Assembly (NCBI GenBank): GCA_007134175.1
Contig: SLLF01000010.1
Location: forward strand, 1-7,698
Direction: 5' to 3'
Origin: Kiritimatiellia bacterium
GTDB lineage: Bacteria; Verrucomicrobiota; Kiritimatiellia; SLAD01
Length of the DNA: 7,698 bases
In this document: positions 6,124 through 7,698 of the stretch, piece after piece
Layout: each line of letters begins with the position of its first letter
Numbering within the stretch: position 1 is the first letter of the stretch
Program-made: the position numbers and the translations under genes
The notes under the pieces: model-generated
The model's input: only the letters and a program-made list of their open reading frames with translations
The model's database searches: none
Told to the model about the DNA's origin: nothing

Positions 6124-6465
6124 ATGCATAATGCCAAACGAGCTTCAACAATTGGAACCGGTCACTTTGGATATCGAAGCGCTTTGAGCCAATCTATTGC
6201 GGTAAAGGAACCCAGTCGGGTACATATATTTGAGCACGGCATGGGTGACGCGATCAAAGAGGCACTGGCCGCACGGTATTCCCTCTTGCCCGGTTCGTCG
6301 GGACCGGAGGGCACCGGACCGCGTGCATGGCAACGGAATATAGCCGTTCATCGTCTTATTGGCACCGACCTGTTAAAAGTGCTTTTCTTGCGGACGTCTG
6401 TTCTGATAATACACCCGCATGACAACGGTGGTACCGAACCTATTTTCCCAACTGATCCGTCTTAG
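6124..6465 (+). CDS. Hypothetical small protein (113 residues), doubtful
   Basis: The frame opens at ATG 6124, just after an in-frame TAG at 6115, and ends at TAG 6463-6465, six bases before the MBOAT start. I do not recognise the product. It has no clear membrane segment, no cysteine motif and no obvious repeat. The middle (VHIFEHGMGDAIKEALAARYSLLPG) looks the most protein-like, with a plausible amphipathic helix. There is no Shine-Dalgarno (GCGGGAA precedes the ATG), and its codon use is more mixed than in the lacI and MBOAT genes. It may be a real small gene read with the MBOAT gene, a remnant of a longer gene, or a chance frame. Confidence 0.3.
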   Translation: MHNAKRASTIGTGHFGYRSALSQSIAVKEPSRVHIFEHGMGDAIKEALAARYSLLPGSSGPEGTGPRAWQRNIAVHRLIGTDLLKVLFLRTSVLIIHPHDNGGTEPIFPTDPS

Positions 6466-6471
6466 ACCGGC

Positions 6472-7698
6472 ATGATTTTCCCTACCATTGACTTTGCCTT
6501 GTTCTTTCTGATTGTCTTCTCGGTCAATTGGTTGCTGCGCACCCGGACCGGTTGGTGGAAGGCCTTCATGCTGGCCGCCAGCTATTTTTTCTACGGCTAC
6601 TGGGACTACCGTTTTGTCGGGTTGCTGGTGGCCTCCAGCATCATTAACCACGGGGTGGCGCGGGGTCTGGACCGATCACACAACGTTCATGTGCGGCGCG
6701 TGCTGCTGACCCTGGCGGTAATCTTCAACCTGGGTACGATTGCCTTCTTCAAGTATGCGCTCTTCTTCGTCGAGCAAAGTTTCTGGCTGGCTTCGCGCCT
6801 GCCGGACGGCGCGGATTTTGACTGGTGGATGGGCATCTTCGACTTTGCCGGCACCATTATCCTGCCGGTGGGAATTTCCTTTTTTACGTTTCAGGCTTTA
6901 AGCTATGTGGGCGACGTCTATCGGCGCAAGATGTCGGCGGCCGATTCGGTCTTGGACTTTGCCTTGTATCTCGCATTTTTCCCGCAGCTGGTCGCGGGTC
7001 CGATCGTGCGGGCGGCCCATCTGGTCTATCAGTTGGCCAAACCCCGGATTCCGGAGCGGATCGATGTCGGCCGCGCTGCCTTTCTGATCCTGTCGGGGCT
7101 TTTCAAAAAGGTGGTCATCGCCAATTACCTCGCCATTCATATTGTCGACCCTGTTTTTTCCCGGCCTGATCTGTACGGGACCTGGGACACGTTGTTCGCG
7201 GTCTACGCGTACGCCATTCAGATCTATTGCGACTTTTCCGCCTATTCCGACATGGCGATCGGCTTTTGCCTGCTGCTCGGGTTTCACATCCCGCTAAACT
7301 TTGATGCGCCTTACCTGGCGGACTCCATCCAGAAGTTCTGGCGGCGCTGGCATATATCCCTTTCCTTTTTCCTGCGCGATTACTTGTATATCCCGCTGGG
7401 TGGCTCGCGGACGAAACGCGCGAGCGGTGTCTACCGCAACTTGATGATCACGTTCCTGCTGGGCGGTCTCTGGCACGGGGCGGGCTGGACCTTCATCGCC
7501 TGGGGAGCGCTGCATGGGATCTACTTGTGCGTCGAGCGATTACAGGGGATATGGTTCAAACGGCGCGGCTGGCAGTTTACCGGCTGGGGCGTTGCGGTGT
7601 GGCGCCGCATATGGGTCTGGCATCTGGTTTGTCTTTCGTGGCTCTTCTTCCGTTGCCAAACGTTTGCCGATGCCATGGAAATGTTGCGGGCACTGGGA
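6472..7698 (+). CDS. AlgI-like MBOAT O-acyltransferase, C-terminus off the window
   Basis: The frame starts at ATG 6472 with a hydrophobic segment (FALFFLIVFSVNWLL) and stays open for 409 codons to the right edge. It is a multi-pass inner-membrane protein of the MBOAT family, which moves acyl (usually acetyl) groups across the membrane onto an exported polysaccharide. Family landmarks appear in order: SYFFYGYWDYRF near 43-54, LPVGISFFTFQALSYVGDVYR in the middle, FPQLVAGPI (170-178), YCDFSAYSDMAIG (252-264), then FWRRWHISLSFFLRDYLYIPLGGSR from 289. GGLWHGAGW carries the expected catalytic histidine (H335) and a second histidine follows in LHG (H348). AlgI-type proteins are about 450-520 residues, so roughly the last fifth is missing. 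No Shine-Dalgarno is visible before the ATG. Its usual partner, an SGNH/AlgJ-like protein, would be expected just beyond the right edge. Confidence 0.93.
   Translation, partial: MIFPTIDFALFFLIVFSVNWLLRTRTGWWKAFMLAASYFFYGYWDYRFVGLLVASSIINHGVARGLDRSHNVHVRRVLLTLAVIFNLGTIAFFKYALFFVEQSFWLASRLPDGADFDWWMGIFDFAGTIILPVGISFFTFQALSYVGDVYRRKMSAADSVLDFALYLAFFPQLVAGPIVRAAHLVYQLAKPRIPERIDVGRAAFLILSGLFKKVVIANYLAIHIVDPVFSRPDLYGTWDTLFAVYAYAIQIYCDFSAYSDMAIGFCLLLGFHIPLNFDAPYLADSIQKFWRRWHISLSFFLRDYLYIPLGGSRTKRASGVYRNLMITFLLGGLWHGAGWTFIAWGALHGIYLCVERLQGIWFKRRGWQFTGWGVAVWRRIWVWHLVCLSWLFFRCQTFADAMEMLRALG

Noticed and set aside
6373..6651. A 92-codon minus-strand frame overlapping the MBOAT start
   Set aside because: It is antisense to the hydrophobic N-terminus of the MBOAT protein, and its polar composition is the expected mirror of that.

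Overview
The window looks like chromosomal DNA from a polysaccharide-degrading bacterium of the PVC superphylum (Verrucomicrobiota, Kiritimatiellota or Lentisphaerota type), most likely from an environmental or metagenomic assembly. This is inferred from gene content: a LacI-type regulator with the HTH and hinge style common in that group, a large secreted multi-domain carbohydrate protein, pieces of DUF4838, GH78 and BNR_4 genes, and an AlgI-like MBOAT acyltransferase. The DNA is GC-rich. I see no tRNA, rRNA, CRISPR array or intact mobile element.

Layout. (1) Positions 1-1855, minus strand: a long open frame of 618 codons that runs off the left edge. It encodes a secreted protein with a LamG-like domain, a DUF1961 (YesU-like) domain and the start of a GH2-type sugar-binding domain. 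(2) 1856-2102: a divergent promoter region. Two -35 boxes lie in the arms of one inverted repeat, with an A/T-rich operator-like core between them. (3) 2103-3155, plus strand: an intact LacI-family regulator, probably controlling the divergent gene and itself. (4) 3189-5963: a run of broken carbohydrate genes. A DUF4838 gene (minus strand) and a BNR_4 gene (plus strand) point away from each other. Both lack their 5' parts, and a GC-rich, frameshifted fragment of a GH78 alpha-L-rhamnosidase gene fills the place where those 5' parts and the shared upstream region should be. (5) 5911-5983: an imperfect inverted repeat built on a 9-base period. (6) 5984-6471: a poorly coding stretch with one small orphan ORF (6124-6465). 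(7) 6472-7698, plus strand: an MBOAT O-acyltransferase that runs off the right edge.

Function. The intact regulator and its divergent secreted partner look like a small sugar-responsive module for a plant or algal polysaccharide. DUF1961/YesU and GH78 families both point weakly to rhamnose-containing polymers such as rhamnogalacturonan. The neighbouring DUF4838, GH78 and BNR_4 pieces suggest that a larger catabolic island once stood here and has decayed or been rearranged. The MBOAT gene belongs to a different job: acetylation of an exported polysaccharide.

The most notable observation is the patchwork at 4440-5120, where two truncated divergent genes are joined through a piece of a third. 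Either it is a real repair or recombination scar, or it is an assembly or amplification chimera; the sequence alone cannot decide.
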